From an uncultured Akkermansia sp. (lineage in GTDB: Bacteria > Verrucomicrobiota > Verrucomicrobiia > Verrucomicrobiales > Akkermansiaceae), in the NCBI GenBank assembly GCA_947585525.1, contig CANPXA010000024.1, forward strand, positions 1 through 13,977: a DNA stretch of 13,977 nucleotides. The letters run 5' to 3'. Every line of letters starts with the position of its first letter. Position 1 is the first letter of the stretch. The notes beneath the pieces were generated by a model. That model made no database searches, was not told the DNA's origin, and saw only the letters and a list, made by a program, of their open reading frames with translations. The position numbers and the translations under genes are program-made. Positions 13,913 through 13,977 of the stretch are shown one piece after another.

Positions 13913-13977
13913 ATGAACCAAGACACCCAAACGCATTGTAACTCCGTTGCCCGAAAAGGCAAGCACATTACTTTCTC
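13913..13977 (+). CDS. Start of an unidentified plus-strand gene, runs off right edge
   Basis: An ATG at 13913 opens a frame without stop to the window end, giving 21 complete codons that begin MNQDTQTHCNSVARKGKHIT. Its A/C-rich leader without a Shine-Dalgarno (AAAACAACCCAGACACT) resembles those of purH and pdxJ, which supports this start. The RKGKHIT stretch is faintly like the N-terminus of some IS30-type transposases, but 21 residues are too few to decide. It is divergent from the efflux block, with 163 bp between the two starts. Confidence 0.5.
   Translation, partial: MNQDTQTHCNSVARKGKHITF

Overview
The window looks like chromosomal DNA of a Gram-negative, most likely a Verrucomicrobiota member (Akkermansia-like). 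This is an inference. It rests on the flavour of the PurH and PdxJ proteins, a DUF5069-like protein, A/C-rich leaders with almost no Shine-Dalgarno sequences, and several unknown envelope proteins. No rRNA, tRNA, CRISPR array or complete insertion sequence was found.

Layout. (1) 1-3445 is housekeeping metabolism: the 5' part of ilvD (minus strand, running off the left edge) is divergent from purH and pdxJ (plus strand, 45 bp apart, probably co-transcribed). (2) 3446-3853 has no gene. It holds an 11-G tract and a mirror-symmetric repeat element of about 310 bp: each outer end is a 3-nt-loop hairpin followed by TATGTACGAT and a heptamer array, and the centre is flanked by imperfect inverted repeats. 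(3) 3854-4936 is a plus-strand gene for an unknown exported protein with a C-terminal membrane anchor, bounded by a good sigma70-like promoter and an intrinsic terminator. It converges on a small minus-strand gene (66 aa) whose promoter carries a 20-bp perfect palindrome. (4) 13749 down to 5385 is one tight minus-strand block of six genes with gaps of 25 bp or less: a DUF5069-like protein, a coiled-coil protein with a C-terminal membrane tail, a 1012-aa efflux adaptor, a 1063-aa AcrB-like RND pump, a short coupled ORF, and a secreted NlpC/P60-like papain-fold protein. The block appears to begin at a promoter placed for leaderless translation and to end at a hairpin at 5350-5366. (5) At the right edge a plus-strand gene begins at 13913, behind a 10-bp-arm inverted repeat.

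The most unusual item is the efflux adaptor. It is two complete AcrA-like membrane fusion proteins joined head to tail behind a single lipoprotein signal, and each half ends in a related extra tail domain. AcrA-type adaptors work as six copies on a pump trimer, so a tandem adaptor would fix the pairing covalently at one chain per pump subunit. No outer-membrane channel gene lies in the block, so that partner must be encoded elsewhere.
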